NCBI GenBank assembly: GCA_027067855.1
Contig: JAMOUX010000026.1
Coordinates: 80,473 to 144,472, forward strand
From: Candidatus Fermentibacteraceae bacterium
Lineage (GTDB): Bacteria; Fermentibacterota; Fermentibacteria; Fermentibacterales; JCC-6
DNA: 64,000 nucleotides
Direction: 5' to 3'
Position 1 is the stretch's first letter, and the number at the start of each line of letters is the position of its first letter. The notes under the pieces were generated by a model that was given only the letters and a program-made list of their open reading frames with translations, searched no databases and was not told the origin of the DNA. Below, one piece after another: positions 32,662 through 41,703 of the stretch. Both the position numbers and the translations under genes were made by a program.

Positions 32662-32810
32662 AACAAACCTCCAGACTGGGTTATGCGGGCCGTCGGATGA
32701 CAATTATATTATCTCAATTCCCAGGGCTCCCGGAAAGTGCCCGAACGATGTTCCCGGAAGATTTCACCTGAAAATCGACGGGAAAGGGTTTTCATCCACC
32801 GGAGGATTTG

Positions 32811-33212
32811 ATGGAACGGAAAATCAGGGTCCTGATAGGAAAACCAGGGCTCGACGGCCATGACAGGGGTGCGAAGTTCATCGCCCGCGCCCTGCGGGAT
32901 GCCGGAATGGAAGTTATCTACACGGGTATCCGGCAGACACCCGAGGCTATAGCGAATACCGCCATACAGGAAGACGTGGATTTCGTCGGACTTTCCTTGC
33001 TTTCCGGGGCTCACAATCACCTGTTTCCCCAGGTCGCCCGTTTGATAAGGGAGAAAGGCGGCGACGACATAATCCTGTTCGGTGGCGGAGTGATTCCCGG
33101 CGAGGACATCCCGGGACTTGAGGAAGCCGGCTTCAGGGCCATCTTCACCCCGGGAACACCTGCTTCCGATGTAGTGGAATTCATTCACGAAGAGATGAAG
33201 AACCGCCGGTAG
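32811..33212 (+). CDS. Methylmalonyl-CoA mutase small (B12-binding) subunit
   Basis: 133 aa, a stand-alone cobalamin-binding domain. The motif DGHDRG at about 14-19 supplies the lower axial His, with GLSLLSG and [10 protein letters not shown] contacting the nucleotide tail. Works with a separate catalytic subunit to interconvert succinyl-CoA and methylmalonyl-CoA; that subunit is not in this window. ATG at 32811 behind GGAGGATTTG. First gene of a seven-gene run ending at 38158. Confidence 0.9.
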   Translation: MERKIRVLIGKPGLDGHDRGAKFIARALRDAGMEVIYTGIRQTPEAIANTAIQEDVDFVGLSLLSGAHNHLFPQVARLIREKGGDDIILFGGGVIPGEDIPGLEEAGFRAIFTPGTPASDVVEFIHEEMKNRR

Positions 33213-33239
33213 GCGGTTGACCCGGCACGGCTGGATACG

Positions 33240-34187
33240 TTGAATACGGTTCACGAACTCGCCGAAGGCATCAGGAGCGGTGACGGCAGGACTCTGGCGC
33301 GGGCCCTTACCATGGTGGAGAACGGGGATCCCCGGGCCGCCGTACTGTTGCACGAACTTTACGATCCGTCGGCAACCGCCCTCACGCTTGGTGTCACCGG
33401 CCCTCCGGGGGCGGGAAAGAGTTCCATGGTAAACAGGCTCATCGCCTACTGGAGGGGAAAGGGGAAGAAGGTGGGAGTATTGGCGGTGGACCCTTCGTCA
33501 CCGTTTTCCGGAGGAGCCCTGCTGGGTGACAGGATAAGGATGCAGGAGCATGCTACGGATGCCGGTGTTTTTATAAGAAGCATGGGCAGCCGCGGTCACC
33601 TTGGAGGACTGTCGGGCTCCACCAGGGATTCTCTGGAATTGATGATCGCCGCCGGTTACGATCCCGTTATGGTGGAAACGGTGGGGGTGGGGCAGGCCGA
33701 GGTCGAGGTAGCCTCCCTGGCGGACCTCACCATCCTGGTTCTGGTTCCCGGCGCCGGTGACGAGGTGCAGACGATGAAGGCGGGTATCATGGAGGTAGCC
33801 GACGTGATTGTACTGAACAAGGCGGACGCCGGCGGCATGGATAGGCTGCAGACAGCAGTGGAATCCAGCCTGGAACTGGTCCCCGATGGTATCGGGAGAC
33901 CTCCGGTGGTGAGGTTTTCGGCAAAAACGGGCCAGGGACTGGAGCTTCTCGTGGAAAAGATTCTGGAGGAAGCGTCTTCGAAGACCGGTGACAGCCGGGG
34001 TGCTCGAAAGAGGGCCATGCTGGTGCTGGAGAGTGTCCTCAGGGAGAAGGGGAGAAAGATGGCCGCTTCGAAAGTGGAGGAAATGTTCGGTGGAATGGAG
34101 AAAGCGATCGATTCCGTACTCCGGGGGGAAACCACTCCGTACGGAATCGGGGAACTCCTGGACAAGTCCTTCGGGGAGGAAGATTGA
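33240..34187 (+). CDS. meaB: MeaB/ArgK GTPase, methylmalonyl-CoA mutase chaperone
   Basis: 315 aa G3E-family GTPase that guards and reloads the B12 mutase. P-loop GPPGAGKSS at about 54-62, then VDPSSPFSGGALLGDR, ETVGVGQAEVEVA, and NKADAGG for guanine. The N-terminus ELAEGIRSGDGRTLARALTMVE is the normal ArgK start, and the only available initiator before it is TTG at 33240; its ribosome site is weak. Sits between the mutase small subunit and the epimerase, as in many propionate operons. Confidence 0.92.
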   Translation: MNTVHELAEGIRSGDGRTLARALTMVENGDPRAAVLLHELYDPSATALTLGVTGPPGAGKSSMVNRLIAYWRGKGKKVGVLAVDPSSPFSGGALLGDRIRMQEHATDAGVFIRSMGSRGHLGGLSGSTRDSLELMIAAGYDPVMVETVGVGQAEVEVASLADLTILVLVPGAGDEVQTMKAGIMEVADVIVLNKADAGGMDRLQTAVESSLELVPDGIGRPPVVRFSAKTGQGLELLVEKILEEASSKTGDSRGARKRAMLVLESVLREKGRKMAASKVEEMFGGMEKAIDSVLRGETTPYGIGELLDKSFGEED

Positions 34188-34189
34188 AC

Positions 34190-34618
34190 ATGGGAGTCAA
34201 GGGAATTGATCACTTGGGAATAGCGGTCGAAAACCTGGAGGAAGCGATCCCCTTTTATCGTGATCTTCTGGGCCTCGAGTTCATGGGAATGGAAGAAGTA
34301 CCGGAACAGAAGGTGAGGATCGCCATGTTCCGTGTAGGGGAATCCAGAGTGGAACTCCTGGAGCCCACTTCTCCCGACAGTCCGGTGGCCAAAGCTCTGG
34401 AGAAGCGGGGTCCGGGGATACACCACGTCGCTTATTCCGTGGATGACCTGGAAGACAGGATCGCGTTCCTGGAGGAAAAGGGCGTGAGAATGATAGATTC
34501 CAGGCCGAGGGAAGGCGCCGGGGGCTCACTGATAGCATTCCTGCACCCGTCTTCCAGTGGCGGGGTATTGACGGAGATGTGCCGGCGCCCCGGTCACGAA
34601 GGGGGAAAAGGTCCGTGA
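34190..34618 (+). CDS. mce: Methylmalonyl-CoA epimerase
   Basis: 142 aa vicinal-oxygen-chelate protein converting (R)- and (S)-methylmalonyl-CoA. Metal ligands visible as His in [10 protein letters not shown], His in GIHHVAYSV and Glu in VLTEMC. Normal length. ATG at 34190 follows GGAGGAAGATTGAAC located in the end of meaB. Overlaps mmdA by GTGA. Confidence 0.93.
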   Translation: MGVKGIDHLGIAVENLEEAIPFYRDLLGLEFMGMEEVPEQKVRIAMFRVGESRVELLEPTSPDSPVAKALEKRGPGIHHVAYSVDDLEDRIAFLEEKGVRMIDSRPREGAGGSLIAFLHPSSSGGVLTEMCRRPGHEGGKGP

Positions 34619-36165
34619 GTTCCCTGGAGAAAGCCGACAAGCTTAGGGCTCTTAGGGAAAAAGCCTTCGCGGGGGGCGGAGAGGACAAAATCCGGAAGCA
34701 GCATGAAAAGGGTAAGCTGACCGCCCGGGAGCGGATAGAGTTGCTGCTTGATGACGGCAGTTTCGAGGAATTCGATATGCTGGTGACCCACAGATCCACG
34801 AGCTTCGGTCTGGACAAGCGGAAATATCCGGGTGACGGGGTGGTTACGGGTTACGGAACCATCGACGGAAGACAGGTATACGTATTTTCCCATGATTTTA
34901 CCGTACTGGGCGGCAGCTTGTCGGAAACTTTCGCAGAGAAAATCATAAAGGTAATGGATATGGCCGCCATGAACGGCGCTCCTCTGATCGGACTTAACGA
35001 TTCCGGGGGAGCGAGAATACAGGAAGGCATAGAAAGCCTCGCAGGTTACGGGAAGATCTTCCTCAAGAACGTGCTTTATTCCGGGGTGATCCCGCAGATA
35101 TCCGCGATACTCGGTCCCTGCGCGGGGGGAGCCGTCTACAGCCCGGCGATCACGGATTTCACGATAATGGCGAAGAACACCAGTTACATGTTCGTTACCG
35201 GGCCCAACGTGGTGAAAGCCGTGACCGGGGAGGAAGTTACGAAGGAGCAGCTAGGAGGAGCCGACATTCACGGCAAGAGGAGCGGCGTCTGCAATCTCGT
35301 CTGTGACGGCGAAGAAGAGGCCCTCCTGCTCATAAGGAAGCTCCTCAGTTACATCCCCCAGAACAATATGGAAGAGCCCATGAGGATCACCTGTACGGAT
35401 CCGCCCGACAGGACGGAAATGTGGCTTGACGAAGTGGTGCCGGATAATCCTAACAGGCCTTACGACATGCGCAGGATACTGGAGGCCGTGGTGGACCACG
35501 GAGAGTTCCTGGAGATACAGCGGATGTACGCTCCCAACGTGATAATCGGTTTCGCCAGGATGAACGGTTACTCGGTGGGAATAGTGGCCAACCAGCCTTC
35601 CTTCCTTGCCGGGGTGCTGGATAATGATGCCTCGGTCAAGGCGGCGCGCTTCGTAAGGTTCTGCGATGCCTTCAACATACCGATACTGACCTTCGTGGAT
35701 GTTCCCGGCTTCATGCCCGGCACCGTGCAGGAGTACGGGGGAATAATCAGGAACGGGGCGAAGCTGCTTTTCGCTTTCGCTGAAGCCACTGTTCCCAAGA
35801 TCACCGTAATAATAAGGAAGGCCTACGGGGGGGCGTACGACGTCATGAGTTCCAAGCACATAAGGGCCGACATCAATTATGCCTGGCCCACGGCCGAGAT
35901 AGCGGTGATGGGGCCCGAGGGCGCCGTGGAGATAATCTTCAAACGCGAGATACGCGAGGCGGCGGATCCCGAGGCGAAGAAACGGGAACTTGTTCAAAGG
36001 TACCGGGAAAAGTTCGCCAACCCTTATGACGCGGCTTCCAGGGGCTATCTGGACGATGTCATCATTCCTTCGAATACCAGGTTCAAAGTGATAAAAGCTT
36101 TGGAAATGCTGTCCAACAAACGTCAGACCATACCACCCAAGAAGCACGGGAACATCCCGCTGTGA
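34615..36165 (+). CDS. mmdA: Methylmalonyl-CoA decarboxylase/propionyl-CoA carboxylase carboxyltransferase subunit
   Basis: 516 aa crotonase-fold acyl-CoA carboxyltransferase. [20 protein letters not shown] near the N-terminus, the oxyanion loops [14 protein letters not shown] and [12 protein letters not shown], and in the second half [14 protein letters not shown] and [13 protein letters not shown]. Neighbouring gamma, biotin and beta subunits show it acts in a sodium-pumping methylmalonyl-CoA decarboxylase and not in an ATP-driven carboxylase; no biotin carboxylase is nearby. Start GTG at 34615 overlaps the epimerase stop. Confidence 0.92.
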   Translation: MSSLEKADKLRALREKAFAGGGEDKIRKQHEKGKLTARERIELLLDDGSFEEFDMLVTHRSTSFGLDKRKYPGDGVVTGYGTIDGRQVYVFSHDFTVLGGSLSETFAEKIIKVMDMAAMNGAPLIGLNDSGGARIQEGIESLAGYGKIFLKNVLYSGVIPQISAILGPCAGGAVYSPAITDFTIMAKNTSYMFVTGPNVVKAVTGEEVTKEQLGGADIHGKRSGVCNLVCDGEEEALLLIRKLLSYIPQNNMEEPMRITCTDPPDRTEMWLDEVVPDNPNRPYDMRRILEAVVDHGEFLEIQRMYAPNVIIGFARMNGYSVGIVANQPSFLAGVLDNDASVKAARFVRFCDAFNIPILTFVDVPGFMPGTVQEYGGIIRNGAKLLFAFAEATVPKITVIIRKAYGGAYDVMSSKHIRADINYAWPTAEIAVMGPEGAVEIIFKREIREAADPEAKKRELVQRYREKFANPYDAASRGYLDDVIIPSNTRFKVIKALEMLSNKRQTIPPKKHGNIPL

Positions 36166-36515
36166 ATGGCGGGGATATGTTCGGGAGGGTGTCCACCGGG
36201 GCGGGGATAGCCTTGGTGGGTATGGTGATGGTGTTTGCGGGGCTCATCGTGCTGGCCCTGCTTCTTCCCGTTCTGAAGAGGTTGGTGGAGGGCGGAGGAA
36301 CCGCGGATGATAAGAAAGATGGCGGAAAGGCGCCGACGCCGGAAGAAGTGGCGGCGATCAGCGCGGCGATTCATGCGCATTTCTGCCTGATGGATCGGAT
36401 TGAGAACATGAAACTCACATGGGAAGCTTACGAAAAACCATACACGCCCTGGAGAGTGGCCGGGCGTGCGCAGTTGCTTCAGGAATGGGGATTTCTCAGG
36501 AACAGGAGTCGCTAG
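36162..36515 (+). CDS. mmdD: Decarboxylase gamma/delta subunit (OadG family)
   Basis: 117 aa. One TM helix (about 13-36, [21 protein letters not shown]) with the GMxxVF pattern of OadG, then an acidic linker and a cytoplasmic helix [13 protein letters not shown] that tethers the carboxyltransferase and biotin subunits to the membrane beta subunit. The C-terminal [14 protein letters not shown] is typical. GTG at 36162 overlaps the mmdA stop as GTGA; the ATG at 36177 is an alternative start. Confidence 0.82.
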   Translation: MNGGDMFGRVSTGAGIALVGMVMVFAGLIVLALLLPVLKRLVEGGGTADDKKDGGKAPTPEEVAAISAAIHAHFCLMDRIENMKLTWEAYEKPYTPWRVAGRAQLLQEWGFLRNRSR

Positions 36516-36962
36516 ATGCCGGAGTACAGGGTAACCGTCAACGGCAGGACCTACACCGTGAACATAGGCAGGGTGACCGACGACATGGTAAATGTTACGC
36601 TGGACGGCAAGACCTACGACGTCAGGGTCGAGATTCCCGCCGGGAAACCGTCGAAGACCCCGGTTATAACGAGAAGTAAGACGGTGGTCGATGCGGCTGA
36701 AAGTCCTTCCAGGACGGCTCCTCCCGGGGCTATGGCTGCCGGCGGTACGGTTACTTCCCCCCTGCCGGGAGTCGTTTTGAAAGTCCTGGTTAAGGAGGGG
36801 GAAACGGTGTCGGAAGGGCAGCCGGTGGCCGTACTCGAGGCCATGAAGATGGAGAACGAAATAGAAGCTCCGGTTTCGGGCAAAGTGGAGGAAGTGCTGG
36901 TGAAGGAAGGGGATAACGTCCTCGAGAACGCGGCGCTGATCAGGATCGGAAGCGGAGAATGA
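36516..36962 (+). CDS. mmdC: Biotin carboxyl carrier subunit
   Basis: 148 aa. N-terminal beta-rich segment, a Pro/Ala/Ser-rich swinging linker (about 55-78), then a biotinyl domain with the biotin-accepting Lys in EAMKMEN and PVSGKVEEVLVKEGDNV. Carries CO2 from the carboxyltransferase to the sodium pump. Starts immediately after the gamma subunit stop; overlaps mmdB by ATGA. Confidence 0.94.
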   Translation: MPEYRVTVNGRTYTVNIGRVTDDMVNVTLDGKTYDVRVEIPAGKPSKTPVITRSKTVVDAAESPSRTAPPGAMAAGGTVTSPLPGVVLKVLVKEGETVSEGQPVAVLEAMKMENEIEAPVSGKVEEVLVKEGDNVLENAALIRIGSGE

Positions 36963-38158
36963 CTCATTCGTGCACGGCGGCGATGCTGACCGGTGTTCCG
37001 GGGGAAAGCGGCCCAGGATTGTTATCGTACCTTGGAAACACCGGTTTCGGGCAGGTGGAGCCTGGTAACCTGGTGATGATGGTTATCGGGCTGGCAATGA
37101 TATACCTGGCGGTGAAAAAGGATTACGAACCCCTGTTGCTGGTGCCCATAGGTTTCGGGATAATAGCGGGGAACGTACCCTATAATCCCCAGCTCATGCC
37201 CATAGGTTATCAGGACGTCTTAAACGGTCAGCCGTCGGTGTTCAACCTGTTTTACTCCGGGGTGAGGAGCGGACTTTTCCCCCCGCTGATATTCCTCGGT
37301 ATCGGGGCCATGACCGATTTCAGCGCACTCCTTTCCAACCCTAAGCTCCTGCTGTTGGGTGCTGCCGCCCAGATCGGGATTTTTCTCACCCTCATCGGTT
37401 CGCTCCTCCTGGGATTTGATCTCAGGCAGGCGGCGGCGATAGGTATTATAGGAGGAGCCGACGGCCCCACGGCGATTTTCGTAGCCAGTCAGATGTCCCC
37501 GGCGTTGCTGGGGGCCATCGCCATCGCCGCGTATTCCTACATGGGTCTTGTTCCGGTAATTCAGCCGCCGATAATGAGGCTTCTGACCACCAGGGAGGAG
37601 AGGCGTATAAGGATGCAGCCGGTGAGAGCCGTTTCCAGAACGGAAAAGGTACTTTTCCCCGTGCTTGCGTTCCTTGTAACGGCGTTCATTGCTCCCGGGG
37701 CCATAACCCTGCTGGGAATGTTGTTCTTCGGCAACCTCCTCAAGGAAAGCGGCGTGACGGAGAGGCTGGCCAAGAGCGCCCGGGAGTCGCTGAACAATAT
37801 CGTCGTGATCCTGTTGGGATTTTCGGTGGGAACCAGCACACAGGCCGAGTACTTCCTCACGCTGGATTCACTTAAGATATTCGCACTGGGAGCGGCGAGT
37901 TTCGCGGTGGCCACGGCGGGAGGTATCCTCTTCGCCAAGTTCATGAACATCTTCCTGGATGATGGACGGAAAATAAATCCTCTCGTGGGGGCGGCGGGTG
38001 TCTCGGCGGTTCCCGACGCGGCGAGGGTCGTCGAGATGGAGGGAAGAAAGTATGACAGGAACAATCACCTGCTGATGCACGCCATGGCCCCCAACGTTGC
38101 GGGGGTGATAGGCAGCGCCATCGCCGCCGGCGTGCTTCTCAGCGTCGTTCCCCACTAA
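36959..38158 (+). CDS. mmdB: Sodium-pumping decarboxylase beta subunit (OadB family)
   Basis: 399 aa with about ten membrane segments; releases CO2 from carboxybiotin and exports Na+. Family motifs: LIFLGIGAMTDFSALLSNP, the GGADGPTAIF loop with the essential Asp, SYMGLVPVIQPP, and GAAGVSAVPDAARV near the end, plus NNHLLMHAMAPNVAGVIGSA. Complete, normal length. Closes the methylmalonyl-CoA operon; 9 bp to the next gene. Confidence 0.95.
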   Translation: MTHSCTAAMLTGVPGESGPGLLSYLGNTGFGQVEPGNLVMMVIGLAMIYLAVKKDYEPLLLVPIGFGIIAGNVPYNPQLMPIGYQDVLNGQPSVFNLFYSGVRSGLFPPLIFLGIGAMTDFSALLSNPKLLLLGAAAQIGIFLTLIGSLLLGFDLRQAAAIGIIGGADGPTAIFVASQMSPALLGAIAIAAYSYMGLVPVIQPPIMRLLTTREERRIRMQPVRAVSRTEKVLFPVLAFLVTAFIAPGAITLLGMLFFGNLLKESGVTERLAKSARESLNNIVVILLGFSVGTSTQAEYFLTLDSLKIFALGAASFAVATAGGILFAKFMNIFLDDGRKINPLVGAAGVSAVPDAARVVEMEGRKYDRNNHLLMHAMAPNVAGVIGSAIAAGVLLSVVPH

Positions 38159-38167
38159 GGAGGAAAC

Positions 38168-39169
38168 GTGCCTGGAACCGGCGAATACGATTACCTGGTG
38201 ACCGGAGGCGCCGGGTTCATCGGATCACACCTGTGCGAGTTTTTCCTGGACCGGGGGAACAGTGTACTGGTGCTCGACGATCTTTCCACCGGGGTTATTT
38301 CGAACCTGGACGGATGCGTCGGAAGGGATGGATTCGGATTCGTGGAAGGATCGGTGCTCGATGAGCCGCTGACTGCGGAACTGGTACACCGGAGCCGCGG
38401 TGTGGTGCATTTGGCGGCAGCCGTGGGGGTGGAGAACATAATCCGCCGTCCGGTCGAAACGATAGAGACCAACGTAAGCGGAACCGAAACCGTATTGAAA
38501 GCGGCGCTGAACACGGGAGTTCCCGTTTTCATCGCATCGACATCGGAGATATACGGCAAAAGCGACTGCGTACCATTCAGGGAAGACGGCGACATAGTCC
38601 TGGGCGCCACCAGTCGAAGCAGGTGGAGCTACGCGTGTTCCAAGGCGATGGACGAGTTCCTCGCTTTTGCATACTGGAAGGACAAGGGCCTTCCGGTGGT
38701 GGTGGGCAGGCTGTTCAACACCGTGGGTCCCAGGCAGTCGGGCAGGTACGGCATGGTCCTGCCCCGGTTTATAGCCCAGGCGCGGGACGGGAAACCGTTG
38801 ACGGTTTTCGGAGACGGCCGGCAGACAAGGTGTTTCAGCCTGGTATACGAGGTCGTCGAGGCGATAACCTCCCTTATTAACAAGCCCGGGGCGGTGGGAA
38901 AAGTTGTGAACATAGGTTCCACCCAGGAGATTTCCATTCTCGAGTTGGCCCGGAGGGTCATCCGTCTGTCCGGTTCCGATTCCACTATAGAGCTGATTCC
39001 TTATGAGAAAGCCTATCCCGGGGATTTCGAAGACATGCTCCGACGGGTTCCCGACGTTTCCCTCCTGAAGTCTCTTGTAGGCAAGGTTCCCGAAGCTGAC
39101 ATCGACGAGATAATCAGGAAAATCCTGGAGCAACGAATCTCCGGGTCTGCGGAGAAGTACGGGGAATGA
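38168..39169 (+). CDS. NAD-dependent nucleotide-sugar epimerase/dehydratase
   Basis: 333 aa extended SDR. Rossmann motif GGAGFIGSHL at about 13-22, catalytic Ser/Thr in ASTSEIYG and YACSK (Tyr-Lys pair), GRLFNTVGPRQSG, and a substrate loop FGDGRQTRCF. Closest in pattern to UDP-glucuronate decarboxylases and UDP-glucose 4-epimerases. GTG start at 38168 with AAGGAGG 5 bases ahead. The close spacing behind mmdB suggests read-through, but the function belongs to envelope polysaccharide. Confidence 0.88.
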   Translation: MPGTGEYDYLVTGGAGFIGSHLCEFFLDRGNSVLVLDDLSTGVISNLDGCVGRDGFGFVEGSVLDEPLTAELVHRSRGVVHLAAAVGVENIIRRPVETIETNVSGTETVLKAALNTGVPVFIASTSEIYGKSDCVPFREDGDIVLGATSRSRWSYACSKAMDEFLAFAYWKDKGLPVVVGRLFNTVGPRQSGRYGMVLPRFIAQARDGKPLTVFGDGRQTRCFSLVYEVVEAITSLINKPGAVGKVVNIGSTQEISILELARRVIRLSGSDSTIELIPYEKAYPGDFEDMLRRVPDVSLLKSLVGKVPEADIDEIIRKILEQRISGSAEKYGE

Positions 39170-39945
39170 TGATGGCGGTGACTTCCCGCTCCAACGAGAA
39201 GTTGAAGATTACCAGAAAGTTGCGCTCTTCACGGGATATCAGGCGCTACGGACTTTTTCTCATGGAGGGCCCCAGGTTCGTAACGGACAGGCTGGAAGCC
39301 GGAACGGTGCCGTTGTGGACGATTCTCTCCGAGGAAGCCGGGAAGAACGCCGTGATCACCGCCTCCGAAGTGGAAGCCGCGGGCGGCGAAGTCCTGGTGA
39401 TTCCCCGGGAAATCTTCGGCGGACTGGCTGACACGGAAACGTCCCAGGGATTGATGGCGGTGTTCCGATTACCGGAACTGCGGATTCGTCCCGGAAGAAC
39501 CGTGCTCATCCTGGACGGGGTTTCGGATCCCGGCAATGTGGGCACCCTGATACGATCGGCGGCGGCCTTCGGCTGCGGAGGAGTCGTGACGGGAAAGAAC
39601 ACGGCCTTTCCGTTCGCTCCCAAGGTCACCCGGGCGTCCGCCGGGCTCAACGCGGCGCTTCCCATCGAATACGACGTGGATCTGCCGGCGATGGTACGGG
39701 AAAACGGGTTGAACCTGGAGTTCGTGGGGATGGACCCGAAGGGAGATGACCCGGAGACCTTGAATGGGTTGGAAAGACCCCCCGGAATCGTGGTGGGTTC
39801 CGAGGCCCGGGGGATTTCCCGGGAAGTCGGTTCCCTTTTCGACAGGCGCGTGGCGATTCCCATGGCGCCGGGAGTGGAATCCCTGAACGCCGCCGTCAGC
39901 GGATCGATACTGCTGTTTTACGTTTACAGGTCATCGAGGAACTGA
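39166..39945 (+). CDS. TrmH-family (SPOUT) RNA methyltransferase
   Basis: 259 aa. N-terminal substrate-binding part (ITSRSNEKL-like start, FLMEGPRFV), then the trefoil-knot SPOUT domain: LDGVSDPGNVGTLIRSAAAFG, PPGIVVGSEARGIS and PMAPGVESLNAAVSGSILLF, binding S-adenosylmethionine. Probably 2'-O-methylates rRNA or tRNA. Three ATGs in tandem at the start; the first overlaps the epimerase stop by ATGA. Overlaps the convergent next gene by 22 bp. Confidence 0.9.
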   Translation: MMMAVTSRSNEKLKITRKLRSSRDIRRYGLFLMEGPRFVTDRLEAGTVPLWTILSEEAGKNAVITASEVEAAGGEVLVIPREIFGGLADTETSQGLMAVFRLPELRIRPGRTVLILDGVSDPGNVGTLIRSAAAFGCGGVVTGKNTAFPFAPKVTRASAGLNAALPIEYDVDLPAMVRENGLNLEFVGMDPKGDDPETLNGLERPPGIVVGSEARGISREVGSLFDRRVAIPMAPGVESLNAAVSGSILLFYVYRSSRN

Positions 39946-40358
39946 GAACGTTTCGAACCGATGCCGTTCCCCGGTGATCCGGGTATCCCGAAGGGATCGC
40001 CGATGAGCCACTTCAAGGCTTCCTCCCTGTTTCTGAAAACTCTGATCATGTTACCCCGGTTCATGAATACCGTTTCGAGGAAGCGTATAGTCTGGTCGAC
40101 CTTCCGTACCAACAGCGCTCTTTTAACCTTACGCGGTATGCCGATTTCCCGGGCGAGCGAAGGCATGCGGTAGAGGTCCGTGATGGAAATATTTACGGAA
40201 GCGCGGGAAAGATCGTTCAGCACCTTGTTGCATTTGTATTTTTCAAGTTGTTCCCTGACCCCGAAACAGAGTTTCTTGAATTCATCCAGGGTGAATTTTC
40301 CCTTTACGGTTACAATGATGTAATCTCCGGGTTCGTCGTATTCCACTGAAAAAGACAT
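39924..40358 (-). CDS. STAS/SpoIIAA-like small protein
   Basis: 144 aa, cytoplasmic. MSFSVEYDEPGDYIIVTVKGKFTLDEF starts a SpoIIAA-like alpha/beta fold; the segment VLNDLSRASVNISITDLYRMP occupies the site of the usual phosphoacceptor loop, and FRNREEALKWLIG is the typical last helix. Proteins of this group often act as switches or bind lipids, but no kinase or phosphatase partner is adjacent. GGGGGAACGATA precedes the ATG. Confidence 0.65.
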   Translation of the reverse strand: MSFSVEYDEPGDYIIVTVKGKFTLDEFKKLCFGVREQLEKYKCNKVLNDLSRASVNISITDLYRMPSLAREIGIPRKVKRALLVRKVDQTIRFLETVFMNRGNMIRVFRNREEALKWLIGDPFGIPGSPGNGIGSKRSQFLDDL

Positions 40359-40377
40359 TATCGTTCCCCCTGTTTTA

Positions 40378-40407
40378 AGGATACCTGAACGGGAACCGGT
40401 TCGTCAA
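40378..40407 (-). promoter_or_regulatory. Promoter of the SpoIIAA-like gene
   Basis: On minus, TTGACG (40402-40407) and TATCCT (40378-40383) at spacing 18; the spacer contains AACCGGTT. About 20 bp before the start. Confidence 0.55.
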
Positions 40408-40632
40408 TGAAGGAAGAAAACGGTTTACGCTTTTTTCTTCGGTGCCTTCTCCGGCGTTCTCTCCGGGGAAGACCTGTTGCGGTTATGGAAACGAAAACCC
40501 CGTCCGGATCCGGGTACATCGGTGACGCGAAAGCCGAAGGCAATGCTCGGGATATGGTCACCGATGCTCGTGTCATGGTACTGCGGATCTGATTTTCCCG
40601 GAAGAATCCCGCCGACTCCGCACCTGTGATAC

Positions 40633-40723
40633 TGGCGGAGGGGGTGGGATTCGAACCCACGGACCTCAAGAAGAGGTCAACGGTTTTCGAGACCGTCCCG
40701 TTCAACCGCTCCGGCACCCCTCC
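40633..40723 (-). tRNA. tRNA-Ser(CGA)
   Basis: Class II tRNA on the minus strand: acceptor GGAGGGG/CCCCTCC, anticodon stem ACGGT/ACCGT with loop CTCGAAA (anticodon CGA), a long variable arm with stem GACCTC/GAGGTC, T arm GGTTCGAATCC, discriminator G and encoded CCA at 40633-40635. Confidence 0.95.
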
Positions 40724-40734
40724 GCAGGCACTGG

Positions 40735-40763
40735 AATATATCTCCGGTGGTGTTTCCCGACAA
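40735..40763 (-). promoter_or_regulatory. Promoter of tRNA-Ser
   Basis: On minus, TTGTCG (40758-40763) and TATATT (40735-40740) at spacing exactly 17, 11 bp before the tRNA 5' end. Confidence 0.65.
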
Positions 40764-40881
40764 ACGCGGCGGCCTCCGGAGAAGTCGCGTTCTGCATCGG
40801 TATGTTGGTGTGCCGACTTGTGGAAGGCCGGATAGCCTGTATATTTTCTTGGAACGTGAAATTGATCGAAGGAGTGTGGAA

Positions 40882-41703
40882 TTGAAAAAGACAGACGCAA
40901 TTTTCGCTGCGCTGGCCATTTCATTCCTGGCGGTGTCCTGCCTTCCCGGAGAGAATCCACCGGGCATAGGTCCCGATCTCAACACGGTTCTCCTGGTGGA
41001 TACGGGGCCCACTTACGGTGAGCTCGCTCCGGGTACGTCGTCGTCTTTTTCCCTCAGGTGGACGCCGGCGGAGGATGCCGAATGGTACGACGTCAGAATA
41101 TCGCCCTATCCTATAGACGAGAATACGTGGGATCAGGCCCTGCGGATAGACTCGGTACCCGCCGTGGATACCACCGAAATGGTTGTTCAGGTCCAGGTGC
41201 AGCCCGAGGTTTACCGGAACACCTGCATCGCCTGCGGATTGTGTGTCAAAGCCTGCCCGCAGAATGCCATAACCCTGGTGGATGGTAAAGCCCTGATAGA
41301 CCTGGGGAAATGTACGGCCTGCGGTCAGTGCGTCGAGGTTTGTCCCGTAAACGCCGTCGCCGACAGCAGGTTCGGCCAGGCGTACTATTTCGCGGTAAGG
41401 GCTATGGGTCCCGGGAATACCTGGTCCGAGGTGATATCCACGGATGCCAGGTACAGGCTCAGGTACATGAACAACAAGCAGTGGTGCGGAGATTGCGCCA
41501 CCGAGTGTTACATACTTCTCGATTCCTGCGGTCCCGGATGTCCCGTGGACGCCATCTGGTTCTCCCCTGACTGGAGTATCCCGGGAGAAGACTCGGGGCT
41601 AATTCACATTGACTACGACAAGTGTATAGACTGCGGGCAGTGTTTCATACAATGCCACCAGTACGGGCTTTGGTCTATTATGAAGGAGGTTGTGAAAGAA
41701 TGA
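40882..41703 (+). CDS. Exported lipoprotein with FN3-like fold and two dicluster-ferredoxin modules
   Basis: 273 aa. TTG start at 40882, seven bases after AAGGAG, opening a lipoprotein signal with Cys20 (FLAVSC; Ala at -3 is unusual). Residues about 45-110 and 155-190 resemble the two halves of a fibronectin-III fold (WTPAEDAEWYDVRIS and YYFAVRAMGPGNTWSEV), and between them sits a ferredoxin with CIACGLCVKACP and CTACGQCVEVCP. A second Fe-S module follows: CGDCATEC..CGPGCP and CIDCGQCFIQC. Up to four [4Fe-4S] clusters outside the cytoplasm. First of five overlapping or abutting genes; the next start overlaps by ATGA. Confidence 0.8.
   Translation: MKKTDAIFAALAISFLAVSCLPGENPPGIGPDLNTVLLVDTGPTYGELAPGTSSSFSLRWTPAEDAEWYDVRISPYPIDENTWDQALRIDSVPAVDTTEMVVQVQVQPEVYRNTCIACGLCVKACPQNAITLVDGKALIDLGKCTACGQCVEVCPVNAVADSRFGQAYYFAVRAMGPGNTWSEVISTDARYRLRYMNNKQWCGDCATECYILLDSCGPGCPVDAIWFSPDWSIPGEDSGLIHIDYDKCIDCGQCFIQCHQYGLWSIMKEVVKE

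Noticed and set aside
31708-32700. 330-codon plus-strand frame across the prs and YbjN-like genes
   Set aside because: Translation shows no recognisable domain, and it is antisense to two well-supported genes.
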